In this document: positions 22,256 through 34,534 of the stretch, one piece after another
Numbering within the stretch: the first letter of the stretch is position 1
Layout of the letters: each line of letters starts with the position of its first letter
Assembly (NCBI RefSeq): GCF_004364635.1
Contig: NZ_SOAX01000003.1
Location: 187,538 to 251,537, forward strand
Length of the DNA: 64,000 bases
Source: Halospina denitrificans
GTDB lineage: Bacteria > Pseudomonadota > Gammaproteobacteria > Pseudomonadales > Oleiphilaceae
Direction: 5' to 3'
Program-made: the position numbers and the translations under genes
Notes under the pieces: model-generated
Databases searched by the model: none
The model's input: only the letters and a program-made list of their open reading frames with translations
Told to the model about the DNA's origin: nothing

Positions 22256-22349
22256 AGCGATGTCCAGAGTTCGGATTCAGGTGCACACTGTAGCGGATAT
22301 GAAGGGGTTTCGGTATGGCACCGGGGCGCCCTGCCCCGGTGGAACAGCA

Positions 22350-22934
22350 TCAGTAGTAGGCGTTTTCGCGGTAAGTGTGGTCCGTGACGTCCTCAATCCC
22401 GGCAATCTCCGGGAGCTGTTCCTTGAGGGTCCGCTCCACGCCCTGCTTGAGCGTCAGGCTCACGGCGGCACAGCCCTGACACCCGCCACCAAAGCGCAGA
22501 ACGGCCACGTTGTCGTTGGTCAACTCCACCAGTGACACCTCGCCGCCATGGGCCGCGAGGCTCGGATTCACTTCCGCCTGCAGGATGTAATCCAGGCGCT
22601 CGGACAGCGGTGCATCCGGGCTGACCTGGGGCACCTTGGCGTTGGGCGCCTTGATGGTCAGCTGCCCCCCGGTCTGATCCTCCTGGAAATCAACCACGGC
22701 ATCTTCCAGGAAGGTGACGCTGTTGTGATCGATATAGAGCGGAAATTCGTCCATATCCAGCTGCTCATCCGAGGGGACCACCTCGTGCGGCGGACAGTAG
22801 GCAAGGCAGGTCTCCGCATGCCGGGTGCCGGGCTGGGTTACGAAAAGACGTACTCCCATCCCTTCAACTTCCTGTTTTTGAACCAGTTGGCCCAGATAAC
22901 GACGGGCTGATTCAGTGACGGTAACAGGTTCCAA
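22350..22934 (-). CDS. nfuA: Fe-S biogenesis protein NfuA
   Basis: A 194-residue carrier that delivers [4Fe-4S] clusters to target enzymes. It has an N-terminal degenerate A-type domain (residues 1-95) and a C-terminal NifU domain with Cys152 and Cys155 in GGGCQGC. The start was set at TTG 22934: GGGGGAAG precedes it and the length then matches E. coli NfuA (191 residues); the longer frame to 23036 adds an unrelated N terminus. The protein ends ENAYY, like the family. Confidence 0.92.
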   Translation of the reverse strand: MEPVTVTESARRYLGQLVQKQEVEGMGVRLFVTQPGTRHAETCLAYCPPHEVVPSDEQLDMDEFPLYIDHNSVTFLEDAVVDFQEDQTGGQLTIKAPNAKVPQVSPDAPLSERLDYILQAEVNPSLAAHGGEVSLVELTNDNVAVLRFGGGCQGCAAVSLTLKQGVERTLKEQLPEIAGIEDVTDHTYRENAYY

Positions 22935-23258
22935 GGCGCTTCCCCCTTGTGATTCGGAACTATAGCCGTATTGTAAGCAACCCGCACGACGATTGAAAGA
23001 CCAAGCAAAACGCTCAGGTTTATGGCACAATATCAAAAATTATTGATGATCATGGCGCTCAATCAGGAAAACCACGTATTTTTCTGATAGGATGGCGCGA
23101 CTTTAGAGACATACTAGATATCCCGGTTCAGGGACACGGACAGTTTCCCACCTTCAAAAACGCTCAGGATGACGCTCCCCTGCTCTCACAGGGCGACCGC
23201 CTGAAGCACTTGTTCTGTCTTTTGATTCGATAACTGACAAATTGAGGTAGTTGAATCC
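22935..23258. other. nfuA-metH divergent intergenic region
   Basis: About 320 bases separating the divergent genes. It must hold both promoters and a long metH leader. A short CCCTG/CAGGG hairpin at about 23179-23196 is present. No SAH, SAM or cobalamin riboswitch consensus was recognised, and no small gene is supported. Confidence 0.4.
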
Positions 23259-26957
<3,699 letters not shown>

Positions 26958-26984
26958 GCGCGTCGGGATTCAATAGGCGCCCAG

Positions 26985-27034
26985 GCGGGCATCGGGGGCT
27001 GGCAGAGCCATGCCCCTGATGCCCGCTTTTTTTT
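26985..27034 (+). terminator. rho-independent terminator after metH
   Basis: A 15-bp stem, GCGGGCATCGGGGGC against GCCCCTGATGCCCGC with one G-T pair, a 12-base loop and eight T. It begins 27 bases after the metH stop. Confidence 0.93.
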
Positions 27035-27089
27035 GCTTTACAATAGCGCCCACAAACCACACTCATGGGTTCGGTCAATGGAGGCAGTC

Positions 27090-27308
27090 TTGAGTGAACA
27101 GAAGCAGTCAAAACCCGGATTCTGGCAGGTTGTCCTGAGCGTACTGGCGGCAGCGCTGGGCGTGAACTCGCGGCGCAATCAGGAGCGGGATTTCCAGTCC
27201 TCAACGCCCCTGCCGTTCATCGTCGGCGGTGTGATTTTCGGGGTGATTTTCGTGGTATCGATTGCGTTGATCGTGATGCTAGTACTGGAGAATACGGGCG
27301 CGGGATAG
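27090..27308 (+). CDS. DUF2970 family small membrane protein
   Basis: A 72-residue protein: a QVVLSVLAAALGVNSRRNQE motif with RDF nearby, the DUF2970 hallmark, then one C-terminal membrane helix (about 45-68). TTG 27090 was preferred because GGAGG (27080-27084) sits at the right distance; an ATG at 27078 in the same frame lacks such a site. The function is unknown. It lies just after the metH terminator. Confidence 0.8.
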   Translation: MSEQKQSKPGFWQVVLSVLAAALGVNSRRNQERDFQSSTPLPFIVGGVIFGVIFVVSIALIVMLVLENTGAG

Positions 27309-27331
27309 GCCCCGCACCCGGAAGGATCGCC

Positions 27332-27469
27332 TTACTGCGTCGCCACAAAGGTCGTCGCCAGGGCGACCAACAGAAGAATCAGCCCAACGGCGGCAAAGGC
27401 ATCGGCCCGGTCATCCCCCTGGTCAGCGACTGCTTTCTCTTCCGTATTTGGATTGTCACCGTAGCTCAT
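27332..27469 (-). CDS. 45-residue single-pass membrane protein
   Basis: A very short frame: an acidic N terminus MSYGDNPNTEEKAVADQ, then one hydrophobic helix (FAAVGLILLLVALATTFVA) and a stop. AGGAGATGACC before the ATG is a near-perfect ribosome site. It is convergent with the DUF2970 gene and upstream of nothing obvious. No family is recognised. The ribosome site and clean membrane helix argue that it is real. Confidence 0.65.
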   Translation of the reverse strand: MSYGDNPNTEEKAVADQGDDRADAFAAVGLILLLVALATTFVATQ

Positions 27470-27560
27470 GGTCATCTCCTGAAAAAATCCGCATCATTGG
27501 TCATCATTCGCCGGCAATGATAACGGCCTTTTGCCCACACTGCCAGCCCGGCCGGATGGA

Positions 27561-28619
27561 TTACTGATACCGACTGTGGCGCAACCACTCGAAACCCTTC
27601 ATGAAAACGCTTTCCGCCACCGTTGCAGCAGTCAGCCCCAGCTTTTCAGGCAACGTCTTGCGTTTCTCATAGCGCACCAGGAAGACATCCCGGTCATTAC
27701 AGGCGTCCATCAGCAATTCATCGGATGTTTTCAGCTCATCCGCCAGATTGACCTCAAGGGCCTGCCGGCCAAACCAATACTCGCCGGTTGCCACCCGATC
27801 AATGTCCACAGCCGGGCGGTGTTCACTCACGTACTGTTTGAAGAGCTTGTGGGTCTCCTCAAGGTCATCCCGGAATTTCTTGCGGCCCTTATCCGTATTT
27901 TCTCCAAAGACGGTCAGCGTCCGCTTGTATTCGCCGGCGGTCAGAACCTCGAAATCCACATCGTTTCGCTTCAGGAGCCGATGGAAGTTGGGCAACTGGG
28001 CCACCACACCGATGGAGCCCAGTATGGCAAACGGCGACGCCACGATGCGGTCCGCCACGCAGGCCATCATATAGCCACCACTCGCCGCGACCTTGTCGAT
28101 ACTTGCCGTCAGCGGTAGCGAGCGCTGTCGGATGCGATCAAGCTGGGCCGCCGCATAACCATAGGAATGCACCATTCCTCCGCCACTCTCAAGGCGAACA
28201 ACCACCTCATCCCGCTGCGGATCGGCGACGCTCAGGATCGCGCTCACGCAGCGCCTCAGCGAGCCTGTCTGGCTGGCCTTTATATCCCCCTGGAAGTCCA
28301 CAACGTAGAGGCGCTTGCGGCGGGCCTCCTCCGAGCCCTTCGCCGCCTTACTGCCGGCTTCCTTCTTTTCCTTCTTGCGCTTGCGTCGCAGGTCCTTGAG
28401 CCAGTGCTTCCTGGCGCCTTCATCCTGAATGCTGGCTTCAAGGGTTTCACGGGTTTCACGCACCCGGTCATTGACCCGCACTACCTGAATTTCCCCTTCG
28501 TCTTCTTCCTGGCGGGCCCTGTGTGCCGCCGACATGGCCATGGCGATGACGACCAGTGCCGCCACGGCAAAGGTGATGAGCTTGGCCAGAAAAAGACCGT
28601 ATTCCGCGAGAACTTCCAC
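27561..28619 (-). CDS. sohB: inner-membrane protease SohB (S49 family)
   Basis: A 352-residue S49 peptidase anchored by one N-terminal helix (about 8-32), followed by a charged linker rich in Lys and Arg (about 70-105) and the protease domain. The catalytic dyad is visible: Ser180 in VAASGGYMMAC and Lys232 in AGEYKRT. The size fits E. coli SohB (349). It is thought to process membrane or periplasmic peptides; exact substrates are unknown. It is transcribed alone and diverges from the SCP2 gene. Confidence 0.92.
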   Translation of the reverse strand: MEVLAEYGLFLAKLITFAVAALVVIAMAMSAAHRARQEEDEGEIQVVRVNDRVRETRETLEASIQDEGARKHWLKDLRRKRKKEKKEAGSKAAKGSEEARRKRLYVVDFQGDIKASQTGSLRRCVSAILSVADPQRDEVVVRLESGGGMVHSYGYAAAQLDRIRQRSLPLTASIDKVAASGGYMMACVADRIVASPFAILGSIGVVAQLPNFHRLLKRNDVDFEVLTAGEYKRTLTVFGENTDKGRKKFRDDLEETHKLFKQYVSEHRPAVDIDRVATGEYWFGRQALEVNLADELKTSDELLMDACNDRDVFLVRYEKRKTLPEKLGLTAATVAESVFMKGFEWLRHSRYQ

Positions 28620-28745
28620 TTTATGCCTCCTGTTGCGGAAACTGCTTTGAAAACAGCAAAGACTGCATTCTAACGATTAATCGCCGAGCGGGTAAGAATA
28701 ACCGCAGTATTTGTCGACCGCATTCAAACAAGCGTTCGCTTTGCC

Positions 28746-28774
28746 TTGACAGTGCACAAAGGCCCACCTACAGT
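28746..28774 (+). promoter_or_regulatory. sigma-70 promoter of the SCP2 gene
   Basis: TTGACA (28746-28751), a 17-base spacer and TACAGT (28769-28774), about 55 bases before the start codon at 28829. Confidence 0.6.
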
Positions 28775-28828
28775 CAGCCCGAAGCCATCCCATTGGCGAT
28801 TCCATAATGGCAATAAAGGGAAGCACGC

Positions 28829-29143
28829 ATGTCTGTTAAACCCGTATTTGAAAAGCTTGAGAAAAACTTCAACGCCGATGCAGCGGCTGGCCTGGATCTC
28901 ATCTTCCAGTTCGATATCGAAGATGATTCCCCGTATCACCTGGTCATCAAGGATGGCACCTGCGAGCTCAAGGAAGGCAAACATGACGACCCTTCCGTTA
29001 CACTCATCATGAACACTGAGACGCTCCAGGGCATCGTCAGCGGCGAGACGGATGGCATGCAGGCCTTTATGGCCGGCCAGCTCCGAGCCGAAGGCGACAT
29101 GATGCTCGCGACCAAGCTCGGCGAGCTGTTCAACATAGGTTGA
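28829..29143 (+). CDS. SCP2 sterol-carrier-like protein
   Basis: A 104-residue single-domain SCP2 protein. Family features are the central IEDDSPYHLVIKDGTCELKE strand region and the C-terminal FMAGQLRAEGDMMLATKLGE helix. Such proteins bind lipids or acyl-CoA in the cytosol; the bacterial role is unsettled. AAGGGA precedes ATG 28829. It is a single-gene unit with its own promoter, convergent with the membrane protein gene at 29179. Confidence 0.9.
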   Translation: MSVKPVFEKLEKNFNADAAAGLDLIFQFDIEDDSPYHLVIKDGTCELKEGKHDDPSVTLIMNTETLQGIVSGETDGMQAFMAGQLRAEGDMMLATKLGELFNIG

Positions 29144-29178
29144 TCAGTCGTGACAGGCGCCGCCCCTGGCGGCGTCTG

Positions 29179-29811
29179 TTACTGCCTCCGTGCCAGCGCT
29201 TCCTCAGCAGCACTGTTGGCTGGAACCGGCACGATCTGATTGCCCTGCAGCACAACCTCGAAAACAGCCCCCTCAACGATCGGAACCCAGAGTGGATACA
29301 GCAGCTCCGCACGGATCAGTGGCAATGGCAACAGACGGTCCCACTGCCAGATATCGATCCAATCCCTACCTCTTGAGGGCTTCTCAGCCCGAAACTCCAC
29401 AAGCGATCTTGCCGTGGAGTCATGGCCGCGGACTGAATCCGTCCGGTAAAGCTGGGAGGGGCCTGTGCCGCCGAGCGGGGTATCGAGGACGAGCAGCCGA
29501 CCTGTAATCTCCAGCAGATCCCCCCGGACGACCTGGTTACGAAGCAACCTTTCCTCGCTGCGCAGCTCAACCCGCCAGGCTTGATCGCCCTCTGATTCGA
29601 TGCTGAGCCGATACAATGGCCGGTCGGGCGAAACACCCTGCCACTGGAGCGTGCTCCAACCCACCGCCATGACAAACAGCCCGGCCAGCACCACGAGCAA
29701 TCCCAGGGTGCCCTTGAGCCAGGGGAGGAACCAGCCGGAGAGTCGGGAAAGAACCATCGCTGCCGCCAGCGCCACTACCAGTCCAGTTGCGACCAGTATC
29801 CAGCCAGGCAT
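29179..29811 (-). CDS. membrane-anchored protein of unknown function
   Basis: A 210-residue protein with two N-terminal membrane helices (about 3-28 and 33-57) and a soluble C-terminal domain of mostly beta character (VELRSEERLL, GRLLVLDTPLGGTG). Its start overlaps the stop of the ChpA-N-like gene upstream, so the two are translationally coupled. Related genomes carry it in the same place under vague transporter names, which the sequence does not support: there are too few helices. Confidence 0.7.
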   Translation of the reverse strand: MPGWILVATGLVVALAAAMVLSRLSGWFLPWLKGTLGLLVVLAGLFVMAVGWSTLQWQGVSPDRPLYRLSIESEGDQAWRVELRSEERLLRNQVVRGDLLEITGRLLVLDTPLGGTGPSQLYRTDSVRGHDSTARSLVEFRAEKPSRGRDWIDIWQWDRLLPLPLIRAELLYPLWVPIVEGAVFEVVLQGNQIVPVPANSAAEEALARRQ

Positions 29812-31520
29812 CAGATACCCACGTCCTGCAGCGATGTCTCCGCCAGCCTGAGCAACTCGGGATTGCGGTTCTCGTTCACACCAAGCCCCTCAATGTAGTA
29901 TTCGAGGGACGTAATGGCGTCGGCCAGAGCCTCGAGAACCTTACTATTGGGCGGTTGCTGGGCATTGAGGAGCTGCGTCTCAATGCAGGTGGTCAGGCGC
30001 GCGATAACGCTCGCCGCGGCCTCGTCATCAAGGAGCTTCATGCCCCCTTCTATGCTGCGCAGGGTCACCGGAACGTTGGCCAGGTGGAGCTTGTCGAAAT
30101 CAGATTCAAGGAAGGCGGTAATCGCCTGTTTCGCAAGCGTCAGAGCCGAGCTTGCCTCGTCCCCGAGCACAATCAGTGCCTCCTGGACGTAGACAGACTG
30201 ATCATTGCGGCGGACCTTCTGGGCGAGCTGATCGGTTTCCGCGGTAACCCCGTGACTGGCCAGGTGCTGGGCCGCCTCCTCAATATTGAGCACCGCATCC
30301 GCCACCGAATAGAGCTCCGCCTCTGAGGGAAGCGTTCCCTTTTCCTGCCAGCCGCGGAGTTTTCCGGCCTCCTCGCGTGCCAGGGTGCTGAGCTGGTGGA
30401 GGTCCAGAATCAACAGGGAATTGCCGACCCGCTCCAGCGACTCGGCAATGGTGTTCAACTCGGTGGTATCCGGGTCAATGCCACGCTCCACAATATCCAG
30501 CCGGTCCTTGAGTTCCTTCAACTCCTCGTTGATGGCATCGGAGAACGACCTCAGGACGTCAGCACCGGGCCCGTAGAGATGGCGCCGGTGCTCGAGCATC
30601 CGCTCCTCGGTGAATGCCGCCGGCGCGACCTGGTACGCATCCAGGATCCGGGTCACCTCACGCTTCTGGGACCCGCTGCGGTACAGGATGTACACCAGCT
30701 CCCGGAATACGGAATGGGGCGCGGTCTTGCCCATCGCAACCCGCCCTACCTGGACCAGCTCACGGGCATACCGCTCAATTTTCATGAACAGCCGCTTGCG
30801 GTTCTTTTCAGCAGGCAGCTGCTTTTCTTCCATAACATCCGTAACGATCGTCACCAGACACCAGAGTGAGGACAGCGCCTCCCCCTGGCAAAGCCTGGAA
30901 AGCCCCCGGGCCGCCCGTGCCAGGAGACGGCGGCTCGTGGTCATGTTCTCATTGCGGATCAGTCCCAGAAGCCCCACCTGGTACATCAGCCGGAAGCGCC
31001 GTGCGTGGATCTCCATATCATTGTCATCAACCGTTTCCAGCGGTGGAAGCGACAGGTCTGCGCAGAAATCCGGCGAGGCTGCAAGACTGGTCTCAAAGAA
31101 GCAGGAATCCGGATAGGGGCTGTCGTGCCGCGCCTCCCGGATCTCATTGATGACCGGCAGCAGGAGCTCCGGGCGGTCAGTCTGTTGACGCTGGTAATAC
31201 TCAACGTAGCGCCGCAGCGTGAAAATGGCGTTATTCAGAGCCGTCAGCAGGTTGTTCTTGTCGTCGGTGGCGCCAACGGGCACTTCATTGGACAGGGATA
31301 CGGCCTCCTGACACAGAAGCGCGCCGCCGCGCAATTCAACGAGAGAGAAAATACCGCGAAGCTGATTCAGGTAGTCAACACAGTTCTGCAGGTCCTCGCC
31401 ACTTTCACGATTTTCCTGGAATCGTTCCAGACTCTGCTCCGCCTGGCCGATGGTATGCTCGATTTCTTCCCGAACCAGTCCGAAGGACTGAGTCTTGGTT
31501 GCGAGAGACGCTTGCACCAT
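29811..31520 (-). CDS. stand-alone ChpA N-terminal-like (pseudo-Hpt) protein
   Basis: A 569-residue all-helical protein. The opening (EEIEHTIGQAEQSLERFQEN, then LNQLRGIFSLVELRGGALLC) resembles the N-terminal region of ChpA/PilL, the hybrid kinase controlling twitching motility. The conserved helix pairs recur through the protein (for example LHQLSTLAREEAGKL near 380). There is no histidine kinase ATPase, CheW or receiver domain, and no obvious phosphorylatable Hpt His motif. It may be a scaffold or phosphate-sink-like partner of a Chp system. Coupled to the membrane protein gene downstream. The family match is by pattern, not search. Confidence 0.6.
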   Translation of the reverse strand: MVQASLATKTQSFGLVREEIEHTIGQAEQSLERFQENRESGEDLQNCVDYLNQLRGIFSLVELRGGALLCQEAVSLSNEVPVGATDDKNNLLTALNNAIFTLRRYVEYYQRQQTDRPELLLPVINEIREARHDSPYPDSCFFETSLAASPDFCADLSLPPLETVDDNDMEIHARRFRLMYQVGLLGLIRNENMTTSRRLLARAARGLSRLCQGEALSSLWCLVTIVTDVMEEKQLPAEKNRKRLFMKIERYARELVQVGRVAMGKTAPHSVFRELVYILYRSGSQKREVTRILDAYQVAPAAFTEERMLEHRRHLYGPGADVLRSFSDAINEELKELKDRLDIVERGIDPDTTELNTIAESLERVGNSLLILDLHQLSTLAREEAGKLRGWQEKGTLPSEAELYSVADAVLNIEEAAQHLASHGVTAETDQLAQKVRRNDQSVYVQEALIVLGDEASSALTLAKQAITAFLESDFDKLHLANVPVTLRSIEGGMKLLDDEAAASVIARLTTCIETQLLNAQQPPNSKVLEALADAITSLEYYIEGLGVNENRNPELLRLAETSLQDVGI

Positions 31521-31580
31521 AAACGGAGCTTCCCGTTATACTACGTGTGTTCATTATCTATAACACAGATTCCAGCGGCC

Positions 31581-32288
31581 TCAAGAATTCAGCCGTTGAT
31601 CCCAGACTACTTGTGTCTTTTCCGCCATCCGATCCAGGAACTCGCGGTGACACTTCACTTCCTCCTCGGAAGCCTCCAGCACTGGCAGCGGCTGACGATC
31701 AGCCGACAACCGTTCAATTTCAGATCCACCCGCTTGACCGGCGCCCGCCTCATCGAGCGAAAGCGCGGTCTGTCCCCCGGTCATTGCAAGATAGACCATT
31801 GCCAGGATTTCTGCGTCCAGCAGAGCCCCGTGGAGTTCGCGGTTGCTGTTATCGATGCCGTAACGCCGGCACAGCACGTCGAGGTTGTTCTTCTGCCCCG
31901 GATGCTTCTTGCGCGCGAGCACCAGTGAATCCGTTACGCCGCAGATTTCCCGGGTCAGCGGATAGCCCGCATTCAGCAGGGAGAATTCGTGATCCATGAA
32001 CCCGACGTCAAAGGGGGCATTGTGGATAACCAGCTCCGCGCCGCGGATGAAGGCCAGGAAATCATCGGCAACATCCCGGAAAACAGGCTTGTCCGCGAGG
32101 AATTCGTTGGTGATCCCGTGCACCTCCACCGCGCTGTCCTCAACCTCACGCTCCGGGTTGATATAGACGTGGTAATGGCGTCCAGTCAGTTCACGGTTCT
32201 CAAGCTCGACGCAACCGATTTCGATGACCCGGTGCCCCTGTTCCGGCTCCAGGCCCGTGGTTTCCGTGTCCAGCACAATCTGGCGCAT
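31581..32288 (-). CDS. dnaQ: DNA polymerase III epsilon subunit (proofreading exonuclease)
   Basis: A 235-residue 3'-5' exonuclease of the replicase. The DEDDh motifs are visible: Exo I VLDTETTGLEP (Asp7, Glu9), Exo II HNAPFDVGFMDHEF and Exo III HGALLDAEILAMVYL. The C-terminal tail (about 185-235) would bind the alpha subunit. It starts five bases after rnhA and is read in the same direction, the arrangement found in Pseudomonas; in E. coli the two genes are adjacent but divergent. Confidence 0.95.
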   Translation of the reverse strand: MRQIVLDTETTGLEPEQGHRVIEIGCVELENRELTGRHYHVYINPEREVEDSAVEVHGITNEFLADKPVFRDVADDFLAFIRGAELVIHNAPFDVGFMDHEFSLLNAGYPLTREICGVTDSLVLARKKHPGQKNNLDVLCRRYGIDNSNRELHGALLDAEILAMVYLAMTGGQTALSLDEAGAGQAGGSEIERLSADRQPLPVLEASEEEVKCHREFLDRMAEKTQVVWDQRLNS

Positions 32289-32293
32289 AATCT

Positions 32294-32737
32294 CTAGACC
32301 CTCTCCACTACGTCTGCCGCTCCGCGGTTCGCCAGCTCATCAGCGCGTTCATTTCCCGCGTTGCCGGTGTGACCCCGCACCCAGTGCCAGTGCACCCGAT
32401 GAGAGTTGACCAATTCATCGAGCTGTTGCCAGAGCTCAACGTTCTTCACCGGTTTTTTTGCCGCTGTCTTCCACCCGTTTCGCTTCCATCCGGCCATCCA
32501 TTGATTGATCCCGTTCTTCACGTACTGGGAATCGGTGTACAGATCCACCTCGCACTCGCGCTTGAGCGCCGAGAGCCCTTCGATGGCAGCCTTGAGCTCC
32601 ATCCTGTTATTGGTGGTATCCGGCTCACCCCCACAGAGTTCCTTCTGGTGGTTGCCGAAAATCAATACCGCCCCCCAGCCCCCCGGGCCCGGGTTTCCCT
32701 TGCAGGCGCCGTCGGTATAAAGCGCGACACGACTCAT
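32294..32737 (-). CDS. rnhA: ribonuclease HI
   Basis: A 147-residue enzyme that cuts RNA in RNA-DNA hybrids. The four acidic catalytic residues are present in [11 protein letters not shown] (Asp8), MELKAA (Glu46), YTDSQYV (Asp68) and NERADELA (Asp132). The ATG overlaps the stop of the upstream methyltransferase gene (ATGA). Confidence 0.96.
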   Translation of the reverse strand: MSRVALYTDGACKGNPGPGGWGAVLIFGNHQKELCGGEPDTTNNRMELKAAIEGLSALKRECEVDLYTDSQYVKNGINQWMAGWKRNGWKTAAKKPVKNVELWQQLDELVNSHRVHWHWVRGHTGNAGNERADELANRGAADVVERV

Positions 32738-33537
32738 GAGCGCCTCGGTTTTTCGGTGTACGTTGAGGATCCTGTTCCCTCCCTGAGCTTAGACCGGCTA
32801 ACGTCCGGTGACATGTTACGATTTGCAACTGGCATCGCTATGACCTTCCTATCCGCCATCGCTGGCTTAAACGGTATGGATCCGGTTTCGCGCTTTTCAG
32901 CGACAATACAGTAAAACCCGCCCAACGGAATCTGTATGCCGCGCTCATAAACGGGCTCCAGAAAAGCCATCCTTGCGAGAAACCGGGAATTGGACACTGG
33001 CGGGCGAAAGAACCCATAACGCGGTGGTGCCGAGCAACAGTCCAGAACTCCCAGCCAGTCCTGAACGCGCGTTGCTGACAGGAAGCGACTGTTCCAGGGA
33101 GTGCCACGGCGCGCACCCAGTAAGCGCCGCAGCCCCCACAGCCCAAACGGATTGAACCCCACAACCATGACCTGCCCCCCGGAACGCACGATACGCGCAC
33201 CCTCACGCAGGGACTGGTGCGGGTCGTCCGCGAGGTCCAGTGTATGGTGGAGAACCACCGAATCCATCACGTCATCATGAAATGGCAACTCCTCCGGACG
33301 CGCAATCACCGTCTGCTCCCCGCCCGCATCGGCCTGCCCCGCTCCTCCGGGCATGACGAGAGGCTGCTGCCACCCCGGATAACGGGGCGTCACTGACACA
33401 TGCGGCCCCACGCCCACCTCAACGTGCCGCGTCCCAAAAACACGCGCCATGGCGGTGGCAACACAGGCCCGCTCCTGATTCAACAGGGTCTGGCCAAGCG
33501 TTGTATTCATCCATTGTGCAAATGCGTGACTTTTCAT
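32734..33537 (-). CDS. SAM-dependent methyltransferase (class I)
   Basis: A 267-residue protein with a class I methyltransferase core: [12 protein letters not shown] is a degenerate SAM-binding loop, [20 protein letters not shown] matches motif II/III, and [16 protein letters not shown] follows. The C terminus is extended and polar. The same gene lies between rnhA and gloB in Pseudomonas (PA1814 position), where its substrate is likewise unknown. Divergent from gloB. Confidence 0.85.
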   Translation of the reverse strand: MKSHAFAQWMNTTLGQTLLNQERACVATAMARVFGTRHVEVGVGPHVSVTPRYPGWQQPLVMPGGAGQADAGGEQTVIARPEELPFHDDVMDSVVLHHTLDLADDPHQSLREGARIVRSGGQVMVVGFNPFGLWGLRRLLGARRGTPWNSRFLSATRVQDWLGVLDCCSAPPRYGFFRPPVSNSRFLARMAFLEPVYERGIQIPLGGFYCIVAEKRETGSIPFKPAMADRKVIAMPVANRNMSPDVSRSKLREGTGSSTYTEKPRRS

Positions 33538-33620
33538 GGTGTTTCCGCCATCCCGGGGTTTTTAAACCCAACACAGATACTATACTCAAAGGTGCACACA
33601 CTATGGCAGGAGTAAGGACA

Positions 33621-34421
33621 ATGAGCTACCGGGTCGAGCCCATCCCGGCACTGAAGGACAACTACATCTGGTGCCTCTATCATACCGGAAATCACCGGGC
33701 CCTGGTCGTTGACCCCGGCGAGGCCGCGCCTGTCCAGCGCTTCATGCAGGAAAAGGGACTGTCGCTGGATGCCATCCTGATCACGCACCACCACCCTGAC
33801 CATGTGGCCGGTGTGAAGGAACTTCTGGGAAAGGCCACGGTCCCTATCTATGGACCGAGCAAATCATCCTTCAAGGGTATCACCCACCCCGTGGCGGAAG
33901 GGGACCGTGTAACCTGGCTGGATCTCAACTTCGATGTAGTCGCGGTTCCGGGCCACACCCTGGATCATATCGCCTTCAACTGTACGGATCGCCCCCTCGA
34001 CCATCCCGTCTCATTCTGCGGCGACCTGCTCTTTGTCTGTGGCTGCGGTCGCCTTTTCGAAGGCTCCGCCGAGCAGATGCGCCATTCGCTGGACAAGCTC
34101 CGCGGGTTGCCAGGCGACACCCTGATCTGTGGTGGTCACGAGTACACACTTGCCAACCTTGCATTCTCAAGAACCGTCAACCCGCACGACGAGAAGCTTC
34201 AGGCGTTTGAATCGGAATGCAAGGCAATGCGCGAGGCGGGAAAACCAACCGTACCCACCCAGCTCGGGAGCGAAAAACGACTGAACCCCTTTTTACAATG
34301 GGATAACAGAACCATTGCGCAGGCGGCGGTCGACTATGGGGCGCAGGCCGGACTTACAGTGGATCCTGAAAACCCCGATCAGGTATTTGCCGCCATCCGC
34401 CACTGGAAGGATAACTTCTGA
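33621..34421 (+). CDS. gloB: hydroxyacylglutathione hydrolase (glyoxalase II)
   Basis: A 266-residue metallo-beta-lactamase-fold enzyme that hydrolyses S-lactoylglutathione to lactate and glutathione in methylglyoxal detoxification. The metal-binding THHHPDH motif is at residues 55-61, with further ligands in VPGHTLDHI and GGHEYT. ATG 33621 follows GGAG; longer in-frame starts lack a site. The C-terminal substrate domain ends FAAIRHWKDNF, as in the family. Confidence 0.95.
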   Translation: MSYRVEPIPALKDNYIWCLYHTGNHRALVVDPGEAAPVQRFMQEKGLSLDAILITHHHPDHVAGVKELLGKATVPIYGPSKSSFKGITHPVAEGDRVTWLDLNFDVVAVPGHTLDHIAFNCTDRPLDHPVSFCGDLLFVCGCGRLFEGSAEQMRHSLDKLRGLPGDTLICGGHEYTLANLAFSRTVNPHDEKLQAFESECKAMREAGKPTVPTQLGSEKRLNPFLQWDNRTIAQAAVDYGAQAGLTVDPENPDQVFAAIRHWKDNF

Positions 34422-34444
34422 TACGAAGGGTAATGTCTGTTTGA

Positions 34445-34473
34445 TTGACGCCGGTGAAAGCGGTTTCTAGAAT
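34445..34473 (+). promoter_or_regulatory. sigma-70 promoter of mltD
   Basis: TTGACG (34445-34450), a 17-base spacer and TAGAAT (34468-34473), about 60 bases before the mltD start. Confidence 0.55.
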
Positions 34474-34534
34474 CCATTATCGCCTTCACCCGCGTTGAAC
34501 TGCGGCTCAAACGGAACCCCAGGAAAACCGTGTT

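Noticed and set aside
23100-23258. Possible SAH, SAM or cobalamin riboswitch before metH
   Set aside because: The conserved cores of these riboswitches could not be found in the leader.
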